DNA of 64,000 nucleotides from Paramecium octaurelia (GCA_905182995.1 CAJJDP010000163.1:124001-188000), one strand, 5' to 3'. Shown: positions 38,576 through 51,827, counted from the first letter of the stretch. Notes: a model not told the origin generated them from the letters alone. A program made the numbers and translations.

Positions 38576-41500
38576 ATGAAGCTACGTAGTTAAACATCCA
38601 TTTAAGAGATTGCTCATTTCAGGAGTAGACTAGTCTTTGATAAATTTGAAAACATGAATTCGAATTAACAATAAAAATGTTAAAGTTTCAACGCTTTTGA
38701 AATTGGTACACCAAAAGCAAGAAAATAGAAAAAAACTAAAACAAACATAATTTTGAGAAATGAAGAAAGTGTTTTTGGCTAGAGATTCGACAATGATAAT
38801 TTATCAAAAAAGGATATCTCTTCTGTCAAATATACATTCGGAGCCAGATCTGAAAAACCTAAAAGAGAAGGCACTAATAAGGTAATGATTGTAGCGAGTT
38901 TAGATTGTTTAATAAATAAATGAGAAGGTTTAGAAGCAAAAATACAAGTTTGCTTAAGAGAAAATGAAATGTAAAACTGAGAAAACCTTTAATAATAGTG
39001 ATAATTAATTCTATAAAATGAACAAGAGATATGAAAAAACTAAACTAAAGACTGAATAAATTTATTTAGTTGATCTCTATAAAATTTATGGTTATTAAAG
39101 GTTGAAATATGAACTGAATGTAATTTTTTATTTAAATAGATTTATCAAGATAACTATAGTTTTTTGAAACTTAGAAAATTCATAATCAAAGTTATATATG
39201 GAATACTAATCATTTTAAATTGCATGCAAAGAACCATCTTTTACAAATTATTTATGTCAATTATAATATTGGTGAATCTCGTAATTTTTGTATCCAAAAT
39301 CTTATCTATAGAAGATGATAAGTTTGTTATTTATGAAATAAGTAATGCAATTTTATTAAAATTAGTGGTAATATACGTGTACATTGCTGATTAAGTATTT
39401 CGCATACTCTCAAAAGGAATAATAGGACACAAACATGCATATTTCAGAGTTGTTAAAAACTGGTTTGATTTAATTTTAACAGTCTTGCAAATTATTACTA
39501 CTTTGATTCCCATTATAGATGTTGTAGACTTTTCACCTTTGAGATTAATTACGTTGCTTTTGTATTTAGGAGATTTTGTGCCAGGTATAAATTAGTTTAA
39601 TTAGGTTTGAAAATTATGTTATAAGCTCTTGGAAAATCATTTAAATACCTGGTCGAAGCTTTAATTATTGTGATTATTTTTGGTTTGTTTTTTGCAACCC
39701 TTGGTCAAAGTCTATTTCATGGTCTAATAAACTATAGATGCTTGCCTAGATAGTATGATTCTCTTGATGATTAACCATGGATTTCGTGTAGAATCACCTC
39801 TTGTCCGGATGATTTGGTTTGTTAATATGTTTCGTAAGGACCAAATATCCCAACATCTTTTAATAATGTCTTTTCATCTTATGCTTAAGTCTTGAGAACA
39901 ATTACGATGGATGATTGGACATGGGTCATGTATTTCACCCTTAAAAGTTATGGTACCTACATTTGGGTGTACTACTTATTGATAATCTTTTTTGGTGGTT
40001 TCTTTGGATTTAATTTAGTTATTGCAGTCTTAAAAATTCATTATAGTTAATAAACTAATCAAAAATTAAATCAATTTGAAGAGGATGATGAACATCAAAA
40101 GGAGGAGAAATTAAATTTATAAATTCTAAAATAATTTGGTTTGTATCATCCTATTTTATAATACAAAATGTATTTGAAAGGGGATCATTAATTAGTAAGT
40201 CGAAGTTTTTGTTCAATAACATCATCTATTTAGTCAGAATAACCTCGTATTCTATCAGGAAAACACTATTCTAAATATGAAAACAATTTTTAATTCTTGT
40301 AGTAATTCTCATTAAAGACATTATTGTTGCCTAAATTTGTGGATATTAAAAAATATTAGAATGTACTTTAGGATTTATATGACAATTTGAGTGAGAAACC
40401 CGATATCAACATGTAGTGTCTAACTCATAATGAATTTACAAGATATTGGGCAAATGCAAAAAATGAAGAATATGTTTCAAATAGCGCATCAGATGTTATT
40501 TAGTGCAAATAAGATTTTAGTTAGAAAGTTCAAAAACGAATTTTGGAATTTAGATATCAAGCAAAAATTAAGAATAAATAGAAAAATTCGAATGAACTCA
40601 AATAATTTCCAATACTTAAGAGCAGAAGATTAAAAGAGAAAATAGCATCATTTGCCTCAAGTGGTATTACATTGATGGACATTCATCATCATTAATCTAG
40701 GGTTACATCGCAATAATAAACTACATCGATCCATCCTAATAATATATTTATTTCAACCTAAAACAAGAAGAGTACCAGTGCATTTATTTTGCATAAGGAG
40801 AAGGAAATTTATGTTAAAATTTATGGATTCTATCATAATTACAAAGCAGTATCTGAGCTGATCAACAAAAAAATACAAATTAGAATTGCTGATGAGATAA
40901 AAAATTATGAGGAGAAATATTCATAAATAAGAATGTCAGAAATGTAGACTGGAATTATAGAATCCAAAAATTGTTCCATATCTAGTGTTATTAATAATTA
41001 TGAACACAAAAATATTATTAAAAATTCTTTAAATCATATTGACTACTTAATTTGGTTAATAGGAATAAGAGGGAAAATCAAAATTATTAGGAAGATAACA
41101 TTTATGATAATTACTAATAAATTTACAAATTTCTTTGTAGATTGCGTAATTTTAGTTAACTTTTTATGTTTGAGTTTGATAGGGATAATATCTAATTAAT
41201 TTCTTACAGTTATTGAAGATTTTACAACAATAATAGTTTCAATTGAATTTGCATTAAAGTTGATCTCTTATTAAACATGTAATCAATGTATTTATTATCA
41301 TTCTAGCAAAACTAGCTTAAAAAGAATAAGTAATCTTCGAATCCATCATTATTTTAATTAATTTTTATGAAATGTCCTTTAGATAGATTCTAAACTAATA
41401 AGACATAATTGCCAGATTATTAAGGGGTACCAAGATTCTCTTATTTCACAGATGTTTAAAATATATTAGAATGGCTGTGCTCATAGGTTTGATAGCAAAG

Positions 41501-44500
41501 AGAACATTTAAGTAATATATCTATTTGACATTTTTAATGTTTCTAATGATTCTTATATATGGTTTATTGGGTATGGCTGTTTATGCAAGTAGCTTTGATG
41601 AAACAGAACTACTTGGACATTTACATTCTTACAAGGATCCTTTAAAGTCTTGGATGACTGTGTTTAATATAATGACAAATGATGATTGGTATGGTGTATT
41701 GGCATTAGGATCAAAAGTTAATCAAATATTTGCATTTGTCTACTCCTTTTCAATGATTCACTTTCTAAATTATATTACTTATGGATTAGTGATGGCTATA
41801 TTGTTGGATGGCTTTGGGGAATATTTAATCGAGATAAAGAAAGATTAAGACATTATGTTTAAAGGTGAAACATCTGATCAACAAGATTCAGATTCAGAAG
41901 CCGAAGAAAATTAAAAGGAAAAAGAGAAGGGAACGGGGACAAAATCACTTAAGGTATTGTCTTAAAACCAATCGGTTTAGAAGGATACTCAATATGGTTA
42001 TCTTTTAGAATCCATCTGTAAAATATTGATATATTCGTATAGAATAATTAGTCAAACAGATAAAAACAAAGAGGAGAAAGATCTACTTAGGAATTAAGTG
42101 CAAAGAATCCTTATTTTTTTTTGATAAGTTCAATCAATAGAGAATCTTCTGTGTGAAAACCATTCGATCAGAGCTCTTCTATTGGAGTAGATTAGGGTTG
42201 AATTTAGGGTTTATAGTTTTAATTGCAATATAAACCTATCATGTGGAATATATGGTAGTTGTCGACTCCTTGATTCTGATAACTAATCTATTAATAACAG
42301 TGTAGACAATGATGCTTATAATTGCACTTGGATTATTTCATGAGAAAGGATCTTATATACAAGTAATTCTAATTTGTTATATAGCACATTTGGTAAATCA
42401 TAGACATAATGTATTTGGTCTGTTATTATCTGTAATTGATAAATACTGAAAGTAGAATATTGCATTTATTTTTGTATCTAAGATATTTGAGACCATTCAA
42501 ATTATTGTATTCATTTACACCGATAGTTAAATTGTATAATTCTTTAGTGGCTGCCTTATATAATATGAGTAATGTATTAGTAACACTATTAATAATATGG
42601 ACAATGTTTGCAGTGTATGGTATGATACTCTATTAAAATAAATTTGGATTCTGTGATGATTTGATGTAGTTTGATATAAATAAATAATAATGTGAGGATG
42701 AAGGTAGAAGATGGATAACTTATTAACATAATTTTGATAATATTACAGTTGCTTTGCCTACGTTGTTTGTGATATCAACATTTGATGGTTGGGGAGAGAT
42801 CTTACAAGTGGCTGAAAATTCCAGACCTTCTTATTAAGGTCCATCTCCTTTTGCAAACCAATTGCCTACTTATATCTATTTAACTCTATTCTGCTTTATA
42901 GGTTCAATGTTTTTCTTAAGTTTATTTACTGGTTTATTGTTCCTAAATTTAAAAGCAAGTTAATAGAAAATAGAATATGATGATTTAACAGTCTATCAAT
43001 AAGAATTCATATAGGTCTCACAAAAAATTCTTCGGGATTCACCCTCATTTTCATAGCCTCCCAGAAATATCATTAGAAGAATAGCTTAAAAATTGAATAG
43101 CAATTCATACTTCTAATATTTATCGTTTCTTATATTAATACCAGATACAATAATTTAGATGTCATTTTATTAAGATATGGAGGTTGAAATTGCATTAGAA
43201 TTGAACAAGTACCATGAGATAATATCTGTCCTATTTACTTTTTGGGTTATAGTTTAATTATTAGATTATGGATTTAAGAGATTTATAGATGATTAATGGA
43301 GACAATTCTATTCATTCATAGTCATAATCTCGTTATTTGAATTGATTGCTACCTAAAAATATGATCTATTTAGAATTCAATTTACATCTACAATGTTCAC
43401 TGAGAATTATCAGATTATTCGATTATTGTTTGCTTTAAGGAATCTTAGAATTCTAATATTATTTAAAGGATTTGATGATCTACAAAGATTGATCAGAGTA
43501 ATGATTTTCTCATTTCCATTTCTGGGAAAGATATTATTTATTTTGATTGTAACAACATTATCCTATGCTTTGTTGGGATGCTAATTATTCGGACATATAG
43601 ACAAGGGAGTCATTATAGATTCTTAGATCAATTTTTCAACTTTCACAAGTTCTTTATTGACTTTATTAAAGTGTGGATCTTGTGATAATTTTAGAAGCAT
43701 AATGACGGACACAATGATCCATAATATATACTGTTATGATGATCCTCGTTATTGTGGGTCTTAATTTGCATAAGTTTACTTTATTTCCTTTGTGTTTATA
43801 TCAAACTATGTTCTATTAAATTTGTTTGTCTTGGGATTAATTGAACAATTCGAGAAATTCTTTTAATCGGAAAACTCAATTCTTTAAGTGTATATTGAAT
43901 CCATTGACAAAATAAAAACTGTTTGGTGTAAGTATTCATATCAAAGACATGGATAAGCAATACATTACTTATAGATTTGTAAGTTTCTGTTAGAAATTGG
44001 TTAACCATTTACTCATGTTAAGGATAACATTTGGGATGCTGCACGTTTTGCTGGATACTTAAAAATTAGAACTGATGATTAAGGCTACATCTAATTCAAC
44101 TCTTTAATTTATGAAATATTCAGGCGCACATTTAAATAGCAAGTTTTTAAGTAAGGATCTGAAGATTCAATTAAGATAATTAAAAAGTTCAATAAAGAGA
44201 TGCAAATGAGACTGTTTTATTTTAGAAGGGACAAATTACAAAAAAGATCATTTATAGCAACTTATGTCGAATTCAATAGTAATTTTAGCATTGCCAGTGA
44301 TTATCTTTCAATTTTAGTTATTTTTAAAGCCTGGCAAAACTATACCAAACAATTAATAAGAAGATCTAAACTAGAACAAGAGGATTTTTCTGATAATTCT
44401 TCATTTGGACAAGAAGTATAGTAATATATTATATTTATCATATAAGAGATATTGACATATTCTCAAGAGTAGATGAGGAGGAGGAACAAAGCCAGGAAAA

Positions 44501-44906
44501 TCTGACTCGGAAGATTCCCTCGAATCCCATTAAATCTAATCAATGTTTGACCTTCGAAAGCGATCACAACATAAATTTAAAGAAATTGGATTTACCAATT
44601 TATCATGAAAACGAACTTTATTTTACTCCCAAAAGAGATGTTTCTAAAATGGCTTCAAATCTTCTTCAATAATTGCAGAAAAGATCTATAATCAAACCAA
44701 AAAAAGATGCATCCACTCCAACTTCTATTATCAAATCGTCGACTAAGAAGGTTGTATATCCTGCAGACATAATATTAAATCAACAGATCCCTCAGAATAA
44801 TTAAAGCAATCTCAATTTAAGTGCGAATAACTCTTTTAGATCATTTATATCGCATAGTGAATCGTCATTATCTTCATTTGATGGAATACCTGGAATGATA
44901 ATCTGA
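38576..44906 (+). CDS. Four-domain voltage-gated cation (Cav-type) channel alpha subunit
   Basis: About 2050 aa with four six-helix repeats. Voltage-sensor helices are visible in repeat II (RLLRGTKILLFHRCLKYIR), III (LYLRYLRPFKLLYSF) and IV (LLFALRNLRILILFK). Pore loops are at 39904-39918 (TMDDW), 41675-41689 (TNDDW), 42778-42792 (TFDGW) and 43678-43692 (SCDNF). The T-x-E/D-x-W form is that of calcium-channel filters. Post-IV cytoplasmic sequence has basic helices (LFYFRRDKLQKRSFI) before a Ser-rich tail. Clear introns: 38882-38903, 39120-39139, 39585-39604, 44421-44446. Start ATG 38576 (MKLRSQTS) is provisional. Paramecium uses ciliary Cav channels for the calcium action potential behind backward swimming; whether this one is ciliary is inference. 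Confidence 0.85.
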
Positions 44907-44931
44907 TTATATTATATGATTAATAATTAAA

Positions 44932-46122
44932 ATGAAATAGAGATTAGTAACTTAAGCAGATGAAGGACCTCAAGATAATTTCATTCAAAAATCCAATTCC
45001 ATGTAGAATCAATTTCAAATACTCTAAGTCGTTGGCAATGGCACCTTTGGTATGGTTTATCTGGTATTATGTTAATTAATCTCTTAAATAGGCAATGGAT
45101 ACAAAAACAAATGAAAAGGTTGCTATCAAGAAAGTATTTTAAGATAAACGCTATAAAAACAGAGAACATCTTATTATATAGGAGTTAAATCATCCTTGCA
45201 TTGTAAAATTAAGACAAGCATTTTTCACTTAGGGAGACAATTCAAAAAATGTAATAACAAAAATTAAGAAAATAGCCAGATGACATTTTTCTGAATCTAG
45301 TAATGGACTACATTCCTGAAACCCTCAGCAAACTCATTCGAAACTACAAAAAGAGCAAGACCCCATTTCCAAATATTCTACTCAAAATCTACAGTTATTA
45401 AATGTTAAGAGCATTAGCTTATTTACAAGGTACTCTGATTATAAAGAAGTTAGGAATTGGGATTTGCCATCGTGATATTAAACCTCAGAATATTTTGGTT
45501 AATCCTATTAATCATGTCTTAAAAATTTGTGATTTTGGGTCAGCAAAACGATTAGTACCTGGAGAACCAAATGTGGCTTATATTTGCTCCAGATATTATA
45601 GAGCTCCTGAATTGATATTTGGAGCAACTGAATATACAACATCTATTGATATCTGGTCTATAGGTATTCATTGATCAATAACCACAGGATGTGTTATCGT
45701 TGAGATGCTTACTGGTGAACCACTCTTTCCTGGAGAGTCAGCTACTGATCAACTTGTTGAAATAATCAAAATATTGGGTACTCCTACAATTGAATAAATT
45801 AAAAAAATGAATCCTTAACATTAAGAATTTAAATTCCCTTAGATAAAGTGCCATCCCTGGGCTAAAGTAATTTACCAATATATTAAAGGTGTTTGCTAAA
45901 TTTAAGCCAGAACCTTTGTTTGTTGATTTTGTTAGTAAATTGCTTGTTTACTCTCCTAAGGAAAGATTGAAACCTTTGGAGGCTTTGCTTCATCCATATT
46001 TCGATGAGATTAGATAAGAAGGGTTCTCAATCCCAAATGTGTAATTACCTAACTTTTTTGATTTTCAAAAGGGTAATTATGATTATTATTATCATTAAAG
46101 AGGAATTGCAGATCCAACCTGA
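44932..46122 (+). CDS. GSK-3/Shaggy-type protein kinase
   Basis: A complete GSK-3 core: [11 protein letters not shown]ly loop, VAIKKV lysine, [12 protein letters not shown] catalytic loop and the activation segment [28 protein letters not shown] with the conserved tyrosine. The CMGC insert follows ([19 protein letters not shown]). Introns: 45064-45091 (28 nt), 45251-45275 (25), 45430-45453 (24), 45664-45687 (24), 45867-45888 (22). The 3' end is ambiguous. Without a further intron the frame stops at TGA 46120-46122. Removing a plausible 28-nt intron (46073-46100) gives [14 protein letters not shown], matching the usual GSK-3 end, but then runs past without a nearby TGA unless one base is lost near 46141. 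GSK-3 is a constitutively active Ser/Thr kinase regulated by phosphorylation and scaffolds. Confidence 0.92.
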
Positions 46123-46223
46123 AATTGCTCATAAATTAATTCCTTCCTGGTTCAAGTAAAAATAGTGATTAATAATATATTTATATTCTGTTCTAAATAT
46201 CAATAATTGATGAAAAACTAAAT

Positions 46224-47728
46224 TCAAAACAATTTTAATTTTTTCTCAAACTCTGGTGGCTGTAATTGTCTATCATATACTTATTTCCAATTCGTATTTT
46301 TAAAATACTCATGTTCTTATATCTCCGAGATCCCCATCTGATATCCAATTCTTTTTGTTGGCTCCTTGCACAATAGCTGAAATAGAGACTCAAAAGATTA
46401 CTTTCGATAATAGGTCTTTTAGTTGAGGATCTACTTCTATTGGAACAGGAAATTCTAATTGGCAGTTTAAAATATAATCAAATGTTAGGTTCTGGTCGTA
46501 ATCAATAAATGGGGGATGACCATAAGCCATTTCATACAAAATGATTCCCAACTGCCAATAATCACTATAATATTGATAATCTTTATTTTGTATTGTCTCT
46601 GGTGGAGTGTATTCAGCAACCCCGTAAAACTGGTCTTTGCTTTTCAAAGCTCTTCTTAGGTATCCGAAATCACACAGAGCGATGTGATAACCTTGATCTA
46701 ACAAAATGTTCTCCAAAGTCAAATCGCCATGGACTATCTATTTATTATGCAAATCCCCCAAAACTACTACCATTTCTTAGGCTATGAATAATAATTATTT
46801 CTAGTCAAATTTCTTCAATTCATCCAACTTCTTGTACAAATCACATTTGGCTTATGGCATAATGAAGTAATATTTATTGAAAGTTTCGAAACAATATTCC
46901 AAAGGTATCAAAAATGGATGATGAGACTAAATCTATTAAATCTATTACATATTTCTCAAAAGTGACAAACTCATTCAGGTTTAACCAACCGCAATCTTCT
47001 TTACTGATGCATTTCATAATATGGTAAGTGTGTGTTTTTGTATTCATTATCTAAACTATTTACGAAATGCTTCCTTCACATAGAATCTTCTTCAATTCAA
47101 AATCTCTTAATTGCAATAAGAACTCTCCGAATAATAATTTTGATTCAGTATCTTATTGATATATTTGTTGCATTTTTAAAGAATTCTCATGTTCTTCCAT
47201 AATCGGCTTATAGTTTAAGTAGTTTGGTTTAATATTTGGCAATTTACAAATGTGTTTATTCCTATCCTATTTATAGACTACATATTTCTTCAGATTCAAA
47301 TCTTGAACTTAGTATGAAGCTAAAGGGATATGAAATTCAAGTGCATAAGTCTTGACAATAAATTCAATTAATCTGGATCTACTCTCAGTTTGTAATCTGA
47401 GATCATCATCGTCATATTCATTTTTAAAATGCAATATGAACTCAAAACTCTTGGAGGAAATCGTTATCCCAATAATAAAGGACAGAAGTACTTTCCTTCT
47501 AATCGCTTTTAAATGACATTGTTGTTACTTGATTTATTCAATAGTAAAATTTTTTTATTGGTTAGCACGAAATATCTTGTATGTTTATTTCCATATTCAT
47601 TAATTTTACTAACTTTCATACTCAACTGTAAGAACTCTTAGTTCAATTTAATTATTACCATCTTTAGCAAAAGTATTAACAATTTTCGGGAGCCTTAAGA
47701 TGTGCAATTCATCAAAATTATTTAACAT
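46224..47728 (-). CDS. AGC-like protein kinase with N-terminal PH-like region and HGD catalytic loop
   Basis: The N-terminal 110 residues look like a PH domain (RYFVLTNKKILLLNKSSN). A cyclic-nucleotide-like or linker region follows (LRDFELKKILCEGSISQIVQ, the degenerate Gly loop). The C-lobe is AGC-like: CDFGYLRRALKSK, GVAEYTPPE and the C-terminal KEPTKRIGYQMGISEIQEHE-YF. A last intron (25 nt, GTAATC...TTCAG near 46389-46413) joins the final exon. The catalytic loop reads VHGDLTLENIL: the Asp is kept but the Arg of HRD is Gly. The Gly loop is also poor. Activity may be altered; AGC or PKA/PKG-like kinase is the best guess. Confidence 0.75.
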
Positions 47729-47748
47729 TATAATTATAATAATATTAA

Positions 47749-49849
47749 TCAATTAATCTTTGTGAAAAACTTACTTAATTAGGGAACATCTTGTCTTCTT
47801 AATTGTTTCAGACTTAGAATCTTATCTAAATCAGTAGGAGCAGATTCATATTTCTTAGCATAATCTGGGAAATTCTCGACGAATTTTTCAACACTCATCT
47901 AAATCAATTTTAAAATAGAATCACTTCTTGACAATGTCTTCTAAACAAAATTATTGAATGATTATTATGATTTTGATTCTTACTTCAATTTTGAGATTCT
48001 CACTAAATTTGTTTTCAATTCTGAAACATCCAACATCAACTAGGATAATCCAATCTAAATTTTAATATAATTCATAAAATACCTCACTGATTTTTTTAAT
48101 TCTGAAAACAGAGTTTATAAACTTATTATTCAGATACACAACAAGTTTATTCAAATAAAATATTAAATAGGACTCTGACAATAGATCTTTTACTATTTTA
48201 ATATGTCCCTCCAAAAAGGATATGGTGTCTCTAATATATTTAGATGCATCTCCCATATTTTCGAATTCATTCCAATCAATCTTTAGCATTTATTGATAGA
48301 ATTAATCTATTTTAGAATCGACATAGACTAACAAAGTCTCAATTGATTTGTTCATCATTTAATTGAAGTATTCTTCCTCATTTGACAATTCAACTTGATC
48401 AGAAAAAGGGGAATCGAGATGTTATACCATACTCTCCTATAATGCTGGGATGGTCTCTTTGCAATATTCTGCAGTGTTAATCACAAAACAACAGTAGATC
48501 TATGAAAATTGCTCATTATTTCTGGTTTAATTTATTTTGAATACAATTTCATCTGAATACCTCTTCAAAGCCTTCTTAATTAATTTTTAAATATCAAACA
48601 TAACTTGTGTTCTGCTATATTGTGAAGCTCTTTTGAGCATTTATTTAAAGTAAGCAAACATACTCATAGATGAATTCAACATTTTCAAGTCCCCTTCAAC
48701 ATCCAATTTGTCTGAGTTTAAAATAGTTTAGATGTGTTACATTAACTCTTTCTCCTCACTGTCTATATAAGGTCGTAAATAGGGTTCAAAACTGTCAGAG
48801 ATGGCTCCTTTAATTTTTGGTAATTCTGAGATGGCAAATTGATTGCTATTCTTTTTGCCAAGCCATTCTTCATATCTTTTCTTCATTTCATCATTGAGTT
48901 TCTATTCGAATTTTAGAGTGGCTTGTAATGCTTTCATTAATACAGCAACATCCAACTCCTTAAGGGTTTCCAAGATATCAGTTATTTATAGTCTAGTCAC
49001 AGCACAAAATTCATAATAAATCTGACAGTGTACTGCCCAGTATTCTGGGAATACATTTTATGTTTTTGTATCAAAATCCTTAATGACTCTAGACATCCAA
49101 GCATACCTTCTCTCTGTGGTTTCCAAGCTTCTGTTTTCAATCTATTAAAACAATTCTTAATAAGGAGAAATAATGTATTTGCATACTTTCTGAACCAATT
49201 CATCCCTGAATTTCAATCCCAGATGTTCAACTGTTTGACATGCATCTTATAAATCTTTAATTTGCATTAAATTAGTGCCTTTTTAGAACAGGATGAAATC
49301 ATCTATCAATTATAGCTTCAAGTCTTTAATCAGTTATTCTTTTTCTCCGGTTATCTCTAAAATTTACGGAATGTTTTAAAATTTCACAAAATATTGTGAT
49401 AATTCAGTAAATGCTGATAGTAGATTAGCCACTTCTGCATATTTTTTTTCTTTGCAATGTTCTTTCAATTTTTCGATTGCTGTTAACATCATGATAAATT
49501 TTTTGAGGGCAGCAATTGAAAATGTAAGATTTCGTTTTGCAATGTCTAATGATTTGATATCTTTGCACATTGAATAAACCAAGTCTTCGCTTTTTTCTGC
49601 CTTCTATTTGATCTCTTGAATTTCTGCGACAATTCCTTAAGAGAGTTATTCTACATCTTAGACGTCTCTCCATATTTTATTTTGCATGACTGCATGTTCG
49701 TGTATGTCCTCTTGTAATTCGGATTGGAGTTGAGTCAGCTCAGATTGGAGCTTCTCAATTTCAGTGTCGATGCCCACAAGTGATTGTTCATTGGGAAAGA
49801 GTGTATTAATATGCTTAATACAATCAAAATTAGAAGAATAAGGATTCAT
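47749..49849 (-). CDS. VPS53: VPS53, GARP/EARP tethering complex subunit
   Basis: The N-terminal 200 residues follow VPS53 closely: FPNEQSLVGIDTEIEKLQSE, then EIKQKAEKSEDLVYSMCKDI-KSLDIAKRNLT and KYAEVANLLSAF. VPS53 is a long helical rod in the GARP and EARP complexes that tether endosome-derived vesicles at the trans-Golgi and recycling endosomes. The start is ATG 49849 (MNPYSSNFDCIKHINTLFPN). The frame runs through helical sequence to TGA 47749-47751, about 690 aa less introns. It is close to, but shorter than, the animal protein. The downstream kinase on the same strand starts 20 bp after this stop. Confidence 0.88.
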
Positions 49850-49884
49850 ACTTCAAATATTTTTAATTAAAAGAATTAAAAGAT

Positions 49885-50533
49885 ATGAAATACATCCTGA
49901 CTGAGGAGCATGTTCCAATTCCTGAAAAGATTGAGATCACTTAGAAATCCAAGGTGGTCAAAGTTAAGGGTATTGAGTCATGTTTTATCGTCTCTTAGGA
50001 CCCAGAGGGGAATTGACCAAAAATTTCAGACATTCTGCTTTGGATATCCAAGTTTCAAAGAAAGTGAACAAGAAAACCAATGTTGCCAAATCTAGAGTCA
50101 GCGTTAGGATGTGGCAATCATACAGAAAATAAAGATGCCAAGTTAATTCAGTTGCCTCTCAAATTAGAAACATGATTAGAGGTGTTACCACAGGTTATAA
50201 ATTCAAGATGGTCTTGGCATATGCTCACTTTCCAATCATTATCAACCTTATTGGTAATGGACAAGGCATTGAAATCAAGAATTTCCTTGGAGAAAAGATC
50301 ATCAGAACTATTAAATGCCTTCCAGGAGTGACCATCACCAGAAATGAAGCTGAAGAAAAGAGTAATTAAATCTTAATATACCCTCAATAGATGTCTTAAC
50401 ACTCTAAGGAAACGATTTGAATAACGTTTCACTCACCTGTGCACTTATTCATTAAGCTTGTGCTGTTAAGAACAAGGATATTAGACAATTCTTGGATGGA
50501 ATCTATGTTAGTGAAAAGCGTTTAGAAATTTGA
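49885..50533 (+). CDS. RPL9: 60S ribosomal protein L9 (uL6)
   Basis: Introns 49970-49998 (29 nt) and 50362-50390 (29 nt) leave 591 nt, 196 aa. Family blocks are intact: VKVKGPRGELTKNF, IRNMIRGVTTGYKFKM, YAHFPI, KNFLGEKIIRTIKCLPGV, LTCALIHQACAVKNKDIR and FLDGIYVSEK. It is a large-subunit protein near the factor-binding region. Codon use is richer in C/G than neighbours, as expected for a ribosomal gene. It diverges from VPS53 with 35 bp between the start codons. Confidence 0.96.
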
Positions 50534-50631
50534 TAAAATAATATATATAGAAATAAGTACAATAAGATTTATTAATTATTAATACTTCCATTGTCACTCT
50601 TCTACACTAAAAATATTATTTATTATTTCTT

Positions 50632-50957
50632 ATGAATAAGAGTTATGATGATATAGAAGGCACCCTCCCCAGGATCGGAGAAAAGTGTACCTTGGAGTAA
50701 TTCCAAGATTTGGAGTAGGCTTAAGAAATCTGCAGCAAATTAGGTAACCACAATTGTCATTCCTAGAAAGTAAAATACAAAAGGACATTTTGATTGATGA
50801 AATGAAGTAGAATCCATAAGCATTCTTCAACTTTAATTTTACTGCTGATGATTACTACCTCTTTCTTGTCAAATATAGTATGATGAGAGCTGAAAGACAA
50901 GTGATCGAACAAGAATTTACAAAATATTTAAAAGAAAAGAAAATATTTTTGGAATGA
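50632..50957 (+). CDS. Small hypothetical protein
   Basis: One 23-nt intron (50744-50766) gives 100 aa plus TGA 50955. The sequence is helical and acidic (EQFQDLEQAQEICSKLESKI) followed by QAFFNFNFTADDYYLFLVKY. No family recognised. The start is the first ATG after the L9 gene, and the next gene begins 24 bp beyond the stop. Confidence 0.65.
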
Positions 50958-50981
50958 ATTTTAATTAATATCATTATTAAC

Positions 50982-51827
50982 ATGAACATGCCTTATTTTA
51001 AGCCTCGTTCATAAGCCAGTTAGAATTCTTTTATTAAACAATATTAAGACTTTCTGTCAAAGAATCGAAAGAATACTGCGTCTATCTTGGAACCTAAAAA
51101 ATAATAATAAGCAAAGTAATCATATTCTCCTCTCTTCAAATAACCTAAATTAAGTTATTCAAAACTTAAAAATTTGCGATTGCAAACTAGTCCAAGTCCA
51201 AAAAGACAACAATGCTATTCTCTAAGTAGTCATCATCAAACTGACAATTCCACTCAAATAGATCGATCACTAAGTCAATACGAATTTGAAGTAAAAGACA
51301 AATCTGTTAGCAGTGCCAGTCTATTTTAGGATACTTAAAAATAAGTGGATGAACCCTAATAACAAACTCCTGAATTATAATAGGGTATCGTTGGAATTTT
51401 GGGGTTAATTAAAAAGGAAAAACAGGTCATCTTGAATGATATGAAATAAATGACAAAATAAATGAACAATTACAAGCAATAATATGAAGAAATTTAAAAA
51501 CAAAAAGAAGAATTGCAGCATAAATTCAAAGTTGCCAAAGATGGAAATGAAATTCATGCTCGTTCCATAGATAAAATTAATGACACCTACCTATAGATGA
51601 TATAACTATTGAGAGGACTTCAAGTCTAGCATAACGATGTTCTACCTGAATTAGAATAGAATTTATTGAATAACATTGAAGATGCAGATGAAGATGTTAG
51701 AATACCAGATAAGGATGAAATTATCATCCTATAAAAATTAATCATTAAAAAGCTAGTCAAGAAGATTGAAGATCAACAACAATTGAATTAACTACTCCAA
51801 ACTAAAATTAAGGAATATGAAATTTGA
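50982..51827 (+). CDS. Coiled-coil protein, hypothetical
   Basis: A single-exon frame of 281 aa. The first 130 residues are Ser/Gln-rich and disordered, with basic clusters. Residues 140-200 form a coiled coil (LIKKEKQVILNDMKQMTKQM), and the end is an acidic helical region (VRIPDKDEIIILQKLIIKKL). No family recognised. Its 3' end overlaps by 11 nt the most upstream possible start of the next gene, though a non-overlapping start there is likelier. Confidence 0.65.
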
